Positions 7,914-15,770 of a stretch of 18,697 nt of DNA are shown in pieces. The DNA comes from JAICWY01 sp964531205. GTDB lineage: Bacteria; Vulcanimicrobiota; Vulcanimicrobiia; Vulcanimicrobiales; Vulcanimicrobiaceae. The stretch covers positions 1-18,697 of the forward strand of contig CAZHGH010000059.1 of NCBI GenBank assembly GCA_964531205.1, given 5' to 3'. Below the pieces are notes generated by a model that did no database searches, was not told the DNA's origin, and saw only the letters and a program-made list of their open reading frames with translations. Every line of letters starts with the position of its first letter. The first letter of the stretch is position 1. Both the position numbers and the translations under genes were made by a program.

Positions 7914-8801
7914 CTAAAACAAGAGCTGATGAAAGCCGATGTAGCGCGATAAATCGAGCATCGCGCCGTCGCTCGCAAACAAACGAACGGATTGAATCGT
8001 AAGACCTGCGCGCATTGCCGCGCGCGTAATGCGAATGTTCGTACCCGGCACCAGCATCGTACACCACGATGCACCGAATGTTTGACGCAGCGCCGCTAGT
8101 GCAAACGACAGAAACTGCACGAGGTACGTTTGCGATGCAGCCGCCATCGGACCGATGCGTCCGCTCGGCCAAATGTACGTGTAGCCCGCGAGTTCCTCGT
8201 CGCGCCGAAAGATAAACCCGCGGCCGTTCTCCGAAAAATACAAATGGTCGAGCGGCCGCGCGGATCCGCGTACCTCGCGATCGAGCTGACCTAACGCAGC
8301 GCGATGCGCTACCGGATCGAGTGGCTCGGTTAGAAACCGGTATTCACCCGCTGCCATGCGTGCAAGTTCATTTTCATGCGGAATAGAGCCGGCGATTTCC
8401 ATAACAGGAGTTTGCACTGCAACGCCGCGCCGCAAGAAAAATGCGATGCCGCCGAGTTCGTTCGGCTCAAGTAACCCGCTTCGCGTTACGTCGCCCGCGT
8501 CTTTGGCAGCTTCGGTAAGCAGTTGCCAACCGATTCCGTGCATTTGAAACGACGGCTCGACGTAGATGTCACTCAGATACCATTCGTCTTCAAGCGCATG
8601 CGGAATCGCCACGCCGATCGCTGCACCAGCATCCTTCGCAACGAAAGAGCCATTCGGCGCAACGTGCGCCAAGTCGACGTAGAGTTTGCGGCTGTGTTCG
8701 TCCGGCCAGCGGCGCCGGGCAAAATACGCGATATCGTCCGCTGTCGCCGGAACGATAAGCGCGGTTTCAGCCACGCTCTCGCAATGCCGCCAATAGCGCA
8801 T
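7914..8801 (-). CDS. GNAT-family N-acetyltransferase, probably two-domain
   Basis: A protein of up to 295 residues. The first half (about 15-125) shows a GNAT fold with the acetyl-CoA pyrophosphate-binding motif A: LSDIYVEP followed by QMHGIGWQLL (86-95). The second half (about 140-290) looks like a divergent second GNAT domain, with the strand GRGFIFRRDEELAGYTYIW in the middle. The acceptor is unknown: small molecule, peptide and protein N termini are all possible. The ATG at 8801 would overlap rdgB by 35 bases and has no ribosome site. A GTG at 8772-8774 gives 286 residues, overlaps rdgB by only 8 bases and follows a purine-rich GCGAGAG, so I prefer it. It belongs to the minus-strand housekeeping run by spacing. 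Confidence 0.7.
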   Translation of the reverse strand: MRYWRHCESVAETALIVPATADDIAYFARRRWPDEHSRKLYVDLAHVAPNGSFVAKDAGAAIGVAIPHALEDEWYLSDIYVEPSFQMHGIGWQLLTEAAKDAGDVTRSGLLEPNELGGIAFFLRRGVAVQTPVMEIAGSIPHENELARMAAGEYRFLTEPLDPVAHRAALGQLDREVRGSARPLDHLYFSENGRGFIFRRDEELAGYTYIWPSGRIGPMAAASQTYLVQFLSFALAALRQTFGASWCTMLVPGTNIRITRAAMRAGLTIQSVRLFASDGAMLDLSRYIGFHQLLF

Positions 8802-9372
8802 CTGCTGCGCGCCGGCGATGACTCACGCGGTTCTTTTCTTCTTCATCCAGTTCGGCGAACGTTTTGCCGGCAGGCGGATAAAAGAATATCGGATCGTAGC
8901 CGAAACCGAAACGGCCCTGTTCCTCGCCGGTGACGACGCCTTCAACTTCACCGTAACCCGTAAACGTTTGGCCGTTTTCGAGAATGAGGATCATCGCGCA
9001 ACAAAACTTTGCACCACGTTGATCCGTTGGGACATCGGCCATTTCTTCGAGCAATTTCTCACGGCGCACGGGCCACGTCGCGTCTTTACCGGCGTAGCGC
9101 GCGGACAAGACGCCGGGGCGGCCGCCGAGCGCGGTTACTTCAATCCCGGAGTCGTCGGCGAGCACGGCGCCGTGGACATCTGCTTCGCGCAGTTGTTTGT
9201 ATAGGCTGCGCGCTTTGGACTCGGCGTTGCCCGCGTAGTTCTTTTCCGGCTCGGGCGCTTCTGCGTAGAGCGGATATGTGTCGAGATCCAGCTCCGTCTC
9301 TGCGAAGATCGCCTTCATCTCCTCGAGCTTGCCGAGGTTTTTTGTGGCTACGTAGGTTTTGATTCGGGTCAT
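8767..9372 (-). CDS. rdgB: XTP/dITP pyrophosphatase (RdgB/HAM1 family)
   Basis: A 201-residue nucleotide-pool sanitising enzyme. The family hydrolyses dITP, ITP and XTP to the monophosphate and pyrophosphate, preventing their use in DNA and RNA. The family signatures are clear: an N-terminal TKNLGKLEE (10-18) for the triphosphate-binding loop, ADDSGIEV (72-79) with the catalytic acidic pair, GRPGVLSARYAG (84-95), GFGYDPIF (156-163) for the base pocket, and SHRRRA (184-189) near the C terminus. Length is normal. The ATG start follows, by only 6 bases, a strong hairpin in a 96-base gap after lepA, and no Shine-Dalgarno is visible. The stop overlaps the start region of the GNAT gene, which implies translational coupling. 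Confidence 0.93.
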   Translation of the reverse strand: MTRIKTYVATKNLGKLEEMKAIFAETELDLDTYPLYAEAPEPEKNYAGNAESKARSLYKQLREADVHGAVLADDSGIEVTALGGRPGVLSARYAGKDATWPVRREKLLEEMADVPTDQRGAKFCCAMILILENGQTFTGYGEVEGVVTGEEQGRFGFGYDPIFFYPPAGKTFAELDEEEKNRVSHRRRAADALLAALRERG

Positions 9373-9378
9373 GCGGTT

Positions 9379-9442
9379 GCGAGCCCGTTGGGCTCGCCCT
9401 TCGACGGCGTGAACCGCGGAGCGCGGTTCACTTTGCTCAGGG
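9379..9442. repeat. Nested inverted repeats between lepA and rdgB (REP-like)
   Basis: Two perfect hairpins stand in tandem: arms GCGAGCCC/GGGCTCGC with a 3-base loop (9379-9397), and arms GTGAACCGCG/CGCGGTTCAC with a 3-base loop (9409-9431). The second is enclosed by CCCT (9397-9400) and AGGG (9439-9442). There is no T-run on either side, so an intrinsic terminator is unlikely. The arrangement resembles dispersed REP-type palindromes or an mRNA processing element ahead of rdgB. Confidence 0.6.
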
Positions 9443-9468
9443 TCGTTCGATACCTCACGATGACGAAC

Positions 9469-11286
9469 TTATTCTTCCAAACGTAAAACGGCCATGAAAG
9501 CTTCTTGCGGCAAATCGACTTTGCCAACGCGCTTCATGCGTTCCTTACCGGCCTTCTGCTTCTCCAGCAGCTTCCGCTTACGCGTGATGTCGCCGCCGTA
9601 GCATTTGGCCAGAACGTTTTTGCGAACGGCGCTAACGGTTTCCCGCGCGACGATCTTCCCGCCAATCGCCGCTTGAATCGGGACTTCGAACATCTGTCGC
9701 GGGATCAGTTCTTTCAGCCTCTCCGCCAAGATCCGGCCACGCGAAGCCGCCTTATCGCGCGCGACAATAAACGAAAGCGCGTCTACCGGCTCGCCGTTCA
9801 GCAAAATCTCGAGTTTTACCAGATCGCCTTCGCGATAGCCGATCATCTCGTAATCCAGCGAAGCATAGCCCTTCGTCCGCGATTTGAGCTGATCGAAGTA
9901 ATCGACGATGACCTCGATGAGCGGCATCTCATAGGTCAGAATGACGCGGCCGTCGTGGAGATACTCCATGTTATCGAGGGAGCCGCGCCGCGCTTGCGTG
10001 ATCTCCATGATGCCGCCTACGTAGTCGGGCGGCGTCATGATCGTCGCTTTCACGTACGGCTCTTCCATCGTCCGAATCACGTTGCTCGGCGGAAGCTTGC
10101 TCGGGTTGTCGATCATCTCGACGCTGTCGTCCGTCTTCGTGACGCGGAACACAACCGAAGGCGACGTTGCGATTAAATCTAAGCCGTAATCGCGCTCCAA
10201 GCGCTCCTGCACGATCTCCATGTGCAGCAAGCCCAAGAACCCGCAGCGGAATCCAAAACCTAACGCAACCGACGTCTCCGGTTCGTACACCAGCGCAGCG
10301 TCGTTCAGCTTCAGCTTATCAAGCGCGTCCCGAAGATCGTCGTACTCAACGCCTTCGTTCGGATACAACCCGCAATACACCATCGGCACCGCTTTGCGAT
10401 AACCCGGAAGCGGAACGTGCGCCGGATTGTTCGCCGCCGTAAGCGTATCGCCGACGTCGATTTCGCCGAGCGACTTGATATTCGCGATGACGTAACCGAC
10501 GCCGCCCATCTCGAGCTTCTCCGTCGCACGCATCTGCGGACTGAACACGCCGACTTCCGTGGCTTCGAATACGCGTTGATGCGCCATCGACATGAACTTC
10601 GATCCTTGCCGCAGCTCCCCGTCGGCAACCCGTACATAGCTCACGACGCCGCGATACGGATCGAACTGCGCATTAAAAACCAAACCGCGCAAGTGATCGC
10701 GATGCCCCTTCGGCGGAGGAACGCGCTGTACGATCGCCTCCAGGATCTCCTCGATGCCGATTCCTTGCTTGGCGCTCGCTAAAATGCAGTCGCTCTTCTC
10801 GATGATGAGCAGCTCTTCAACCTCGCCCATCACGCGCTCGGGATCCGCCGCGGGCAAATCGATCTTGTTGATGACCGGAATGATCGTGAGATCGTGTTCG
10901 AGCGCCAAATGATAATTGGCAAGCGTCTGCGCTTCGATACCCTGCGCCGCGTCGATAATCAGAAGCGCACCTTCGCATGCCGCAAGCGAGCGCGAAACTT
11001 CATATGAAAAGTCCACGTGTCCCGGCGTGTCGATCAAATTCAGTTGATACAGCTGCCCGTCTTTGGCCCGGTAATTGAGCGTAACGGGATGCATGCGAAT
11101 AGTGATGCCGCGCTCGCGCTCCAAGTCCATCGCATCGAGCGCCTGATCTTCCATGTCGCGCATTTCCACGGTACGCGTGAGTTCCAACAAACGGTCGGAG
11201 AGCGTCGTCTTGCCGTGGTCGATGTGCGCGATTATGCAGAAGTTGCGGACGTTCGCCGCCACTTCCGTACGGTGCGGTGAATTCAT
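9469..11286 (-). CDS. lepA: Elongation factor 4 (LepA), ribosomal back-translocase GTPase
   Basis: A complete 605-residue translational GTPase, against a usual length near 600. GTP-binding motifs appear in order: AHIDHGKT (20-27), RGIT (60-63), DTPGH (86-90), NKID (140-143) and SAK (171-173). The LepA-specific C-terminal end is present: a KRKLLEKQKAGKERMK stretch followed by VDLPQEAFMAVL. The factor binds the ribosome and is thought to remodel or back-translocate stalled complexes and to help ribosome assembly. The ATG (11284-11286) is one base from the stop of the YggT gene (TGA-T-ATG), so translation is probably coupled. Placement after an SRP RNA and envelope genes recalls the common bacterial link of lepA with the secretion gene lepB, though no signal peptidase is present here. 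Confidence 0.97.
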   Translation of the reverse strand: MNSPHRTEVAANVRNFCIIAHIDHGKTTLSDRLLELTRTVEMRDMEDQALDAMDLERERGITIRMHPVTLNYRAKDGQLYQLNLIDTPGHVDFSYEVSRSLAACEGALLIIDAAQGIEAQTLANYHLALEHDLTIIPVINKIDLPAADPERVMGEVEELLIIEKSDCILASAKQGIGIEEILEAIVQRVPPPKGHRDHLRGLVFNAQFDPYRGVVSYVRVADGELRQGSKFMSMAHQRVFEATEVGVFSPQMRATEKLEMGGVGYVIANIKSLGEIDVGDTLTAANNPAHVPLPGYRKAVPMVYCGLYPNEGVEYDDLRDALDKLKLNDAALVYEPETSVALGFGFRCGFLGLLHMEIVQERLERDYGLDLIATSPSVVFRVTKTDDSVEMIDNPSKLPPSNVIRTMEEPYVKATIMTPPDYVGGIMEITQARRGSLDNMEYLHDGRVILTYEMPLIEVIVDYFDQLKSRTKGYASLDYEMIGYREGDLVKLEILLNGEPVDALSFIVARDKAASRGRILAERLKELIPRQMFEVPIQAAIGGKIVARETVSAVRKNVLAKCYGGDITRKRKLLEKQKAGKERMKRVGKVDLPQEAFMAVLRLEE

Positions 11287-11287
11287 A

Positions 11288-11563
11288 TCAATAACAGGCG
11301 AAGGCTTGAGGACGAACCAGGAAGTTGTCGATGATCCACAGGATCGCGAGCACGACCATAAACGACCAATCGATGCCGCCTGCGGGCGGAATTGCGCGCC
11401 GGAATGGAATCAGCACCGGCTCCACGAGCGCGTCGACATAGCGGCTCCAACCGCCGCGAAGATCCGGCACCCACGAAAGTACAGCGTACACCAGCATGAT
11501 CAGTGTGTACACCCAAATCACTTTATCGAGGGCGAAGAAAAATTGACACCAGGCAAGGCTCAC
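11288..11563 (-). CDS. YggT-family small membrane protein
   Basis: A 91-residue protein with two hydrophobic segments (about 15-33 and 63-84) separated by a loop carrying the family-type sequence VLSWVPD and, later, EPVLIPFRRAIPP followed by GGIDWS. YggT proteins are small inner-membrane proteins linked to osmotic tolerance or cell division/envelope organisation in different bacteria; the molecular function is not established. Length is normal for a single YggT unit. It begins 12 bases after the M23 peptidase stop and ends one base before the lepA start, so it belongs to this operon. Confidence 0.85.
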   Translation of the reverse strand: MSLAWCQFFFALDKVIWVYTLIMLVYAVLSWVPDLRGGWSRYVDALVEPVLIPFRRAIPPAGGIDWSFMVVLAILWIIDNFLVRPQAFACY

Positions 11564-11575
11564 GACGCCTGCCTT

Positions 11576-12460
11576 CTATGGAAGGTCAGCTAATACTTTT
11601 GCGGGCACGCCGTTGAGGTACGGCGACGGGTCCACGGGCGAGCCGTTGAGCATTACTTGATAATGCAGGTGCGGCCCCGTTGAAAAGCCGGTGGAACCTA
11701 CCAGGCCGATCTCCTGCCCCTTATGCACGTACTGACCCGGAGAGACTTCCATCTTCGAAAGATGCGCGTACCATGTGTGGTACCCGTTGCCGTGATCGAT
11801 GTCGATCTTCTGACCGTAGCCGCCGTCCCAGTCGGCGCTTGCCACAGTTCCGGCTGCAGAAGCTCTCACGACATCGCCGTAATCGGCGCCTAAATCGACG
11901 CCCGGATGAAACTCCGTGTCCGGCGAGGTGCGATAACAGAAACATCCGATGATTGGCGCGCCGGAAACCGGATCGATCGACGGAATCGCAGCAATCATGC
12001 GTGCGCGTGCAAGTTCTTGAATATGCCGTAAATTCAAAACGCGCATCGTAAGCCGGCGCAGCACGTTCGATTGCTCGGCAGTCGCTGCAGTCGCACTTGC
12101 AAGCGCATCGATGGAATGGCGCACTTCCGACGTTTTTTGCACCGCCGGTTTTACGCCGATGAGCTGCTGAATCTGTTGATTCTGCCGCTGAACGCGCTGC
12201 AGCTGCTCGCGAATCGCTTCGGTCTGTTTGTCTATCGACATCAGCTTCAGCTTCTGCTGCGTCGTGAGCGACTGAAGCGCGGCCACTTGAGCGTGCGCGC
12301 GCCACACTTGAAATGCGCCGAACGCGAAAGAGCCCGCCAAAACCACCGCGAGTGCGATGCACGCGGTCATGATGTGCCGGCGAGTCAACTCGAACCGGTG
12401 CACGGTCTCTCCGCGTTGCGGGACGATTTTAATATAATAACGTTCTTTAAGTTTTATCAT
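11576..12460 (-). CDS. Membrane-anchored M23 (LytM) peptidase with coiled coil
   Basis: A 294-residue protein with a short basic N terminus, one transmembrane segment (about 31-50), a glutamine-rich coiled coil (about 56-101) and a C-terminal LytM/M23 domain (about 165-285). The zinc and catalytic residues are intact: HPGVDLG with H185 and D189, YAHLS with H233, and GPHLHY with H264 and H266. It should cut peptide cross-links in peptidoglycan outside the membrane, in the style of coiled-coil M23 cell-division or elongation hydrolases. Unusually the strand before the first zinc ligand reads GCFCYR (172-177), where most relatives have a GFGYR-like sequence. The start is an ATG 3 bases after the DUF4446 stop, which indicates an operon. 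Its first codons are strikingly rich in A and T. Confidence 0.9.
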   Translation of the reverse strand: MIKLKERYYIKIVPQRGETVHRFELTRRHIMTACIALAVVLAGSFAFGAFQVWRAHAQVAALQSLTTQQKLKLMSIDKQTEAIREQLQRVQRQNQQIQQLIGVKPAVQKTSEVRHSIDALASATAATAEQSNVLRRLTMRVLNLRHIQELARARMIAAIPSIDPVSGAPIIGCFCYRTSPDTEFHPGVDLGADYGDVVRASAAGTVASADWDGGYGQKIDIDHGNGYHTWYAHLSKMEVSPGQYVHKGQEIGLVGSTGFSTGPHLHYQVMLNGSPVDPSPYLNGVPAKVLADLP

Positions 12461-12463
12461 CGG

Positions 12464-12982
12464 TTAGCTTGCCGTACCGTTACCACGGGCTTTGGCAATG
12501 GCCAGCAGCTCTTCGGCCGAAGCGTTTGTGAGCGAAGAAAATCGCTCGACCGCCTTGCCGAAGGTCCGCGTATCCGTGCGGGAATAGATGCTGCTCAGCA
12601 CGATGCCGTCGCCCTCACGATTGAGGAGCGCCAGGGCATAGGACAGTTCGGAACCGGTGTCGTCGAAGGCGTCGTACCGCACGAAGCCGATACGAGACAC
12701 GTCTGTACGAGACAGCGCGTCGAGTTCGCTCAAACGCGACTCCGCCCTCTCTACCCGGCGGGCAAGTTCTGCCCGGGCCTCTTCTAATGAAGAAAGCCGC
12801 GCCACCGCGCCCGGGGCACCGCCGCCGAGCAGTTCGTCATGCGTGGCGAGCAGGGCCGCGCTGCGGCGCAACGCCGGTGCAACGGCAACGGCGTGGTAGA
12901 CACATAAGGCAATCAGCGAGGCTGCAAAAGCGGCCGCGGCTGCGACGATCGTGATGAATTGCATACAGTAGGAATCGACCAC
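12464..12982 (-). CDS. DUF4446 family membrane protein
   Basis: A protein of up to 172 residues with one N-terminal transmembrane segment (about 9-35), a coiled coil (about 62-92) and the DUF4446 core, recognisable from IGFVRYDAFDD (98-108), a GSELSYALALL segment, and VLSSIYSR (128-135). The function of the family is unknown; its topology places the coiled coil and core on one side of the membrane. GTG 12980-12982 is the most upstream start, but ATG 12962-12964 (residue 7) removes a polar lead and puts the membrane segment at the very N terminus, so it is my preferred start (166 residues). Neither has a Shine-Dalgarno. The gene begins directly after the SRP RNA and is 3 bases from the M23 gene. 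Confidence 0.75.
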   Translation of the reverse strand: MVDSYCMQFITIVAAAAAFAASLIALCVYHAVAVAPALRRSAALLATHDELLGGGAPGAVARLSSLEEARAELARRVERAESRLSELDALSRTDVSRIGFVRYDAFDDTGSELSYALALLNREGDGIVLSSIYSRTDTRTFGKAVERFSSLTNASAEELLAIAKARGNGTAS

Positions 12983-12984
12983 GA

Positions 12985-13088
12985 CAGGGGCCAGGTGGAG
13001 CTCGGCACCCGTGAGGGCTCGCTTACCGTTGCTTCCTTCCGGACCTGGCGGGGTTCACGAGTTCACGCCGCGAGCTGCCCGGCCCCCG
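12985..13088 (-). ncRNA. ffs: Small signal recognition particle RNA (4.5S-type)
   Basis: On the minus strand the highly conserved domain IV is unmistakable: CAGGTCC-GGAA-GGAAGCA, with the GGAA tetraloop at its tip and the symmetric internal loop bases that bind Ffh. Flanking arms (GGGGCCGGGCAGCTCG at the 5' side, CGAGCTCCACCTGGCCCC at the 3' side) pair to make one long hairpin of about 104 bases, typical of the short bacterial form without an Alu domain. Ends are estimated from pairing. The RNA, with Ffh, targets nascent membrane proteins to the translocon. The next gene starts within a few bases of its 3' end. Confidence 0.93.
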
Positions 13089-13102
13089 TCATGGCTCGAA
13101 GC

Positions 13103-13133
13103 ATGATACCACGCCGAGCCAGGGCGGTTGCAA
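13103..13133 (-). promoter_or_regulatory. Probable promoter of the SRP RNA gene
   Basis: On the minus strand TTGCAA (13128-13133) and TATCAT (13103-13108) form a -35/-10 pair with a somewhat long 19-base spacer. The -10 lies about 15 bases before the estimated RNA 5' end. The -35 sits in a 12-base perfect palindrome CGGTTGCAACCG (13125-13136). The spacing lowers confidence. Confidence 0.4.
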
Positions 13134-13212
13134 CCGTCCATAGTCGCCGACGACGCAACAAAGGGGCGGTCTTAACCGTTCCAAAACCGATAGCGTCCTC
13201 CGGGAGGTAGCC

Positions 13213-15291
13213 TTGAAGCGTTTCCAAGCACACATTGCGGCCGGCTTTTCTCTGGCCGTATTTTGCGTCCAACCGCTCGTCGCCGGCGCAGCACTGCCCA
13301 ACGGCAACGCGCCAACGCACGTCGATTGGAATTTAACTGCATCGCAAGTGAACTCCACTTGTAATGCCGCAATCGCGCGCGCCCGGCAGCGCGTGAAAAA
13401 CTTGCTTGCGCGGCACGGCAAAACGTTCGCCACGATTGTGCTTCCCCTCGAGGATCTCACCGCGGATCTGAACGACGATACGATCGCACAGCAGTTCCTC
13501 TTCAATGTTTCGACGGCGAAAGACGTGCGCAACGCGTCGTTGCAGTGCAACAACGACGAATCGGCGTTTTTAACCGAACTTGCCGCGAGTCCGCAGCTCT
13601 ACGCGCAAGTTGCCGCGGCAAAGAAAAACGGAAGTGCAAAAGATACGTATCAGCGCAAGCTCACCGACATGTGGCTTGATTCGTTCAAGCGCAGCGGCGC
13701 CGGCTTGCCTGCGAACCGCCGCATCCTGTTCGTGAAACTCAGCAACCAGCTCACGGATCTCCAGAATAAATACGAGCAGAATCTCGGTAACGACGATACG
13801 ACAATCGAAATAACGCCCGCACAAGCCGCATCACTCCCTCAAGATTTCCGTGCCACGCTTAAAAAGAACGGCGACAACTACATCGTTCCGGTCGGCGAAG
13901 CTACGGTCTCCCAGTTCCTCGATGACGAACGCGACGAGAACGCGCGTAAAGCGTACTACTTGGCCTACAACAACCGTCAGGCCGGGCCGAACACGCAATT
14001 GCTCGAAGAAGCGATCGTGGTGCGCGACCGACTCGCGCATCTGCTCGGGTATCAGTCGTGGGCGAGTTACCAGCTGTCGGATCGGATGGCAAAATCACCA
14101 GAGCGCGTAGAAACGTTCTTGACGCAGCTCGATGAAAAATTACTGCCGAAGGCACGCGCCGAACTGCAAACGTTGACCGCACTGAAATCCAAAGATACCG
14201 GCAATCCGAACGCAGTCTTCAACGCGTGGGACTTCTCCTATTACGATAACCAGCTGCGTAAGACGCGGTACGCCGTCGATGAAAACGAGATCCGCCAATA
14301 CTTCCCGGTCCAACACACGATCGATTCGGTACTGAATATCTATCACACATTGCTGGGCGTCGATTTCAAACAAGTCACGCCATCCGATGCGTGGAATCCC
14401 GACGTCGTCGAATATCTCGTGAGCGATTCGAAGACCGGCAAACTCATAGGAACGACGTACTTCGATCTCTATCCGCGGCCCGGCAAGTACACACATTTCG
14501 CGAACTGGCCGCTCCTGCCGGTGCGCCGTCTCGCGAACGGCACCGATCGTCCGCCGATCGCAGCAATCGTCGGCAACTGGCCCGTCCCCGCGCCGGGCAA
14601 GCCCGCATTGCTTAGTCACGACGACGTGGTCACGTTCTTCCACGAGTTCGGCCACAACATGGCCGCGCTTCTGGCGACGGCTCCATATGAAACACTCTCC
14701 GACGGCTTCGTGCGAGATTTCGTTGAAGCGCCATCGCAGATGCTCGAGAACTTCGTCTGGCAACCGGCGATTCTCAAACAAATCAGTTCGAATTACAAAA
14801 CCGGACAGCCGCTGCCCGACAATCTGATCGCCGCGCTGATTCGTTCGCGCTACGTCGACAACGCGTACGGCACGACGCGTCAGATTATGTACGCATCCAT
14901 CGACATGGCGTACCACACCGACGGAGGACACGTCGACACGACCGCGCTTTGGAATAAGCTCTCGCAAGAACTGACGCCGCTGCCATCGCCCGAAGGTCTC
15001 CATCCGCAGGCCAGCTTCGGCCATCTCATGGGCGGCTACGACGCCGGATATTATGGTTATCTGTGGTCGAAAGTCTACGCGCAAGACATGTTCACGGCGT
15101 TCTTGCAAGGCGGCTTAGAGAATCCCCAAGTCGGTATGCGCTACCGCGAGACGATATTGCAGCCTGCGCAAACTTACGATCCCGACGTCGAGGTGCAGCA
15201 TTTCCTGGGCCGGCCGATGAATCCTAACGCATTCTACGCGGAGTTTGATAACGAACCGCTTCCCGCCACTGCGCAGGGGAAAACTCCATGA
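13213..15291 (+). CDS. Exported M3 family oligopeptidase
   Basis: A 692-residue zinc metallopeptidase of the M3 (thimet oligopeptidase / oligopeptidase A / dipeptidyl carboxypeptidase) family. The N terminus is a signal peptide: basic start, hydrophobic core to about residue 20, cleavage probably near AGAA (24-27). Export suggests digestion of short peptides in the periplasm or outside. The active site is HEFGH (477-481), with E505 in DFVEAPSQMLE as third zinc ligand, and the C-terminal substrate-binding region contains FGHLMGGYDAGYYGYLW. Length matches the family. The start is TTG 13213-13215: GGGAGG lies 5 bases upstream and the next methionine is about 150 residues in. The stop overlaps the following gene as ATGA. 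Specificity cannot be read from sequence. Confidence 0.92.
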   Translation: MKRFQAHIAAGFSLAVFCVQPLVAGAALPNGNAPTHVDWNLTASQVNSTCNAAIARARQRVKNLLARHGKTFATIVLPLEDLTADLNDDTIAQQFLFNVSTAKDVRNASLQCNNDESAFLTELAASPQLYAQVAAAKKNGSAKDTYQRKLTDMWLDSFKRSGAGLPANRRILFVKLSNQLTDLQNKYEQNLGNDDTTIEITPAQAASLPQDFRATLKKNGDNYIVPVGEATVSQFLDDERDENARKAYYLAYNNRQAGPNTQLLEEAIVVRDRLAHLLGYQSWASYQLSDRMAKSPERVETFLTQLDEKLLPKARAELQTLTALKSKDTGNPNAVFNAWDFSYYDNQLRKTRYAVDENEIRQYFPVQHTIDSVLNIYHTLLGVDFKQVTPSDAWNPDVVEYLVSDSKTGKLIGTTYFDLYPRPGKYTHFANWPLLPVRRLANGTDRPPIAAIVGNWPVPAPGKPALLSHDDVVTFFHEFGHNMAALLATAPYETLSDGFVRDFVEAPSQMLENFVWQPAILKQISSNYKTGQPLPDNLIAALIRSRYVDNAYGTTRQIMYASIDMAYHTDGGHVDTTALWNKLSQELTPLPSPEGLHPQASFGHLMGGYDAGYYGYLWSKVYAQDMFTAFLQGGLENPQVGMRYRETILQPAQTYDPDVEVQHFLGRPMNPNAFYAEFDNEPLPATAQGKTP

Positions 15292-15770
15292 TGACACTCG
15301 CCGCCATGACGTTCGTCCTCGCATCGAACACGTTCAAACCGAACGCAACGATGCCAAAGTCCACGGAATATAACCAAAGCGGTTGCAACGGTGCAAATAT
15401 TTCGCCCGAGCTGCATTGGTCCGGCGCACCGAAAGACACGCGCAGTTTCGCGCTGATCGTTCACGATCCGGACGCGCCCGCGGCCGGAGGCTGGTATCAT
15501 TGGATCGTCTACAACGTCCCCGCGTCCACGCAAAGCTTTGCTGCCGGTGTCCAGCTGTCAAATAGAGAGCTCGGAAAGAACTCGTGGGGTGACGTCGCTT
15601 ACTCGGGACCGTGTCCACCGCCAGGCTCGCCTCATCATTACAACTTCACGCTATACGCGCTCGATACACCGGCGCTCACGTTAGATCGCCCTACGGGCCC
15701 GCAGCTTGAAGCCGCGATCGCGAAACACACGCTCGCGCATGCGCGCCTTACGGGGCTTTTTAGGCGGTGA
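15288..15770 (+). CDS. YbhB/YbcL family PEBP-like protein
   Basis: A 160-residue phosphatidylethanolamine-binding-protein fold of the bacterial Raf-kinase-inhibitor-like type. The ligand-pocket motifs are present: DPDAP (60-64), WYHWIVYNVP (69-78), SGPCPPPGSPHHY (106-118) and FTLYALD (120-126). Bacterial members have no settled function; suggestions include phospholipid or small-anion binding and peptidase inhibition. The first ATG overlaps the M3 stop; a second ATG follows immediately (15291), and residue M7 begins the usual family N terminus (MTFVLAS), so the first six residues may not be conserved. There is no export signal of normal length. It is translationally coupled to the M3 gene before it and, through GTGA, to the CDGSH gene after it. 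Coupling to a peptidase makes an inhibitor or partner role worth testing, but this is inference. Confidence 0.9.
   Translation: MMTLAAMTFVLASNTFKPNATMPKSTEYNQSGCNGANISPELHWSGAPKDTRSFALIVHDPDAPAAGGWYHWIVYNVPASTQSFAAGVQLSNRELGKNSWGDVAYSGPCPPPGSPHHYNFTLYALDTPALTLDRPTGPQLEAAIAKHTLAHARLTGLFRR

Noticed and set aside
7470..7952. Plus-strand open frame of 160 codons opposite the HNH gene
   Set aside because: The minus strand encodes a coherent zinc/HNH pattern (paired cysteines, FDHV, CxxCH), whereas the plus-strand translation shows no domain.
9379..9442. Rho-independent terminator of lepA
   Set aside because: The hairpins are strong but are not followed by a T-run on the minus strand, and the next gene in the same direction starts immediately after them.
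9505..10176. Plus-strand open frame of 223 codons
   Set aside because: It is antisense to lepA, with a typical shadow composition (many D, R, L, H) and no domain.
12071..12787. Plus-strand open frame of 238 codons across the M23 and DUF4446 genes
   Set aside because: It spans the junction of two well-supported minus-strand genes and has no recognisable motif.
14140..15108. Long open frame (322 codons) on the minus strand
   Set aside because: It is entirely antisense to the M3 peptidase, contains its HExxH region in reverse, and its translation is a low-complexity mix rich in arginine and valine with no recognisable domain.
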